A stretch of DNA of 39,044 nucleotides from IMG/VR virus record IMGVR_UViG_3300044293_000777, positions 1-39,044 of that record. The stretch is one strand, 5' to 3'. The translations under genes were made by a program, and so were the position numbers. Positions 38,883 through 39,044 of this stretch are shown one piece after another. The notes beneath the pieces were generated by a model that had not been told where the DNA came from, made no database searches, and worked only from the letters and a program-made list of their open reading frames with translations. Every line of letters begins with the position of its first letter. Within the stretch, counting starts at the first letter, position 1. This stretch comes from a virus.

Positions 38883-39044
38883 ATGAGTTATCACAGTTAT
38901 TACCACCTGCCTCCTACCCCCACTCCTACCCCTACCCCTACACCTACCCCTACACCTACACCTACACCTACACCTACCCCCACTCCTACCCCTACCCCTA
39001 CACCTACCCCTACACCTACCCCTACCCCTACCCCTACACCTACA
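38883..39044 (+). CDS. Start of a Thr-Pro repeat protein, cut by window edge
   Basis: ATG 38883 opens MSYHSYYHLP and then 22 Pro-Thr dipeptides to the window end (54 codons, no stop). It starts 7 bases after the stop of the giant tail protein, with a weak ATTAAATA late-type octamer at 38871-38878, 4 bases before the ATG. Pro-Thr repeats form stiff, extended linkers and are common in surface-exposed or fibre parts. The full length and downstream domains are unknown. A His/Tyr-rich start is unusual. Confidence 0.75.
   Translation, partial: MSYHSYYHLPPTPTPTPTPTPTPTPTPTPTPTPTPTPTPTPTPTPTPTPTPTPT
38913..39044 (+). repeat. CCTACN hexamer microsatellite, with 60-base higher order
   Basis: 22 units of six bases encode Pro-Thr. 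Variation at the third and sixth bases shows a higher-order period of 60 bases: the 42 bases at 38913-38954 recur exactly at 38973-39014. The repeat runs to the window edge. Confidence 0.95.

Noticed and set aside
38913-39044. CRISPR array or telomere-like repeat at the window end
   Set aside because: No spacers are present; every unit keeps one reading frame as Pro-Thr codons after a proper ATG, so it is coding.
1-39044. tRNA genes, homing endonucleases, introns, integrase or attachment sites
   Set aside because: Gaps between genes are too short for tRNAs and no cloverleaf, HNH/GIY-YIG motif, split gene or recombinase was seen.
34013-39044. Diversity-generating retroelement acting on the tail proteins
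   Set aside because: No reverse transcriptase or template/variable repeat pair is visible in the window; it cannot be judged beyond the edge.

Overview
The window is part of the genome of a tailed phage with a contractile tail, a distant member of the T4 superfamily. It is AT-rich, almost wholly coding, and has no gene-free stretch longer than about 95 bases. The diagnosis rests on many recognisable T4-type proteins: helicase gp41, ssDNA-binding gp32, sliding clamp gp45, primase gp61, clamp-loader gp44, neck gp14, terminase gp17 (and probably gp16), sheath gp18, tube gp19, baseplate gp54, gp48, gp53, gp25 and gp6, and a gp26/gp51-like protein. It also rests on repeated exact or near-exact copies of the T4 late promoter octamer TATAAATA. 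No photosynthesis genes, tRNAs or integrase are visible. The host cannot be read from this window; a marine or aquatic bacterium is a guess from the style of the proteins.

Layout. (1) 1-537, minus strand: an Ala-rich protein cut by the window edge. (2) 577-8674, plus strand: a replication cluster (glycosyltransferase, gp41, a gp33-position gene, a gp59-like gene, gp32, gp45, small unknowns, a rhamnose-type epimerase/reductase, gp61). (3) 8675-12848: small genes on both strands, with gp14 and an acidic putative head-core protein on the minus strand. (4) 12878-19200: terminase large subunit, a tube-fold protein, sheath, tube and gp54. (5) 19200-25645: baseplate hub genes (gp26/51-like, a disordered repeat protein, gp48, gp53, hub). 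(6) 25602-28114: a probable small terminase (minus), dUTPase and gp44 (plus), and a putative internal protein (minus). (7) 28164-39044: baseplate wedge gp25 and gp6, then two very large tail/adhesin-like proteins and the start of a Thr-Pro repeat protein.

Two things stand out. First, almost every transcription unit, early or late and on either strand, has its promoter so close to the start codon that the predicted transcription start is at or within a few bases of the ATG/GTG. This predicts leaderless or nearly leaderless mRNAs. The tail sheath is the clear exception, with a roughly 40-base leader and an AGGAGGT ribosome site. Each point where two genes diverge carries a compact back-to-back promoter pair. 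Second, four proteins on the minus strand (one of them an in-frame inner form with its own exact late promoter) begin with a similar short peptide ending in an (L/I)-x-E site. This resembles the capsid-targeting peptides of T4 internal head proteins. Together these suggest a coordinated late set of head-packed or core proteins scattered as minus-strand islands among plus-strand operons.
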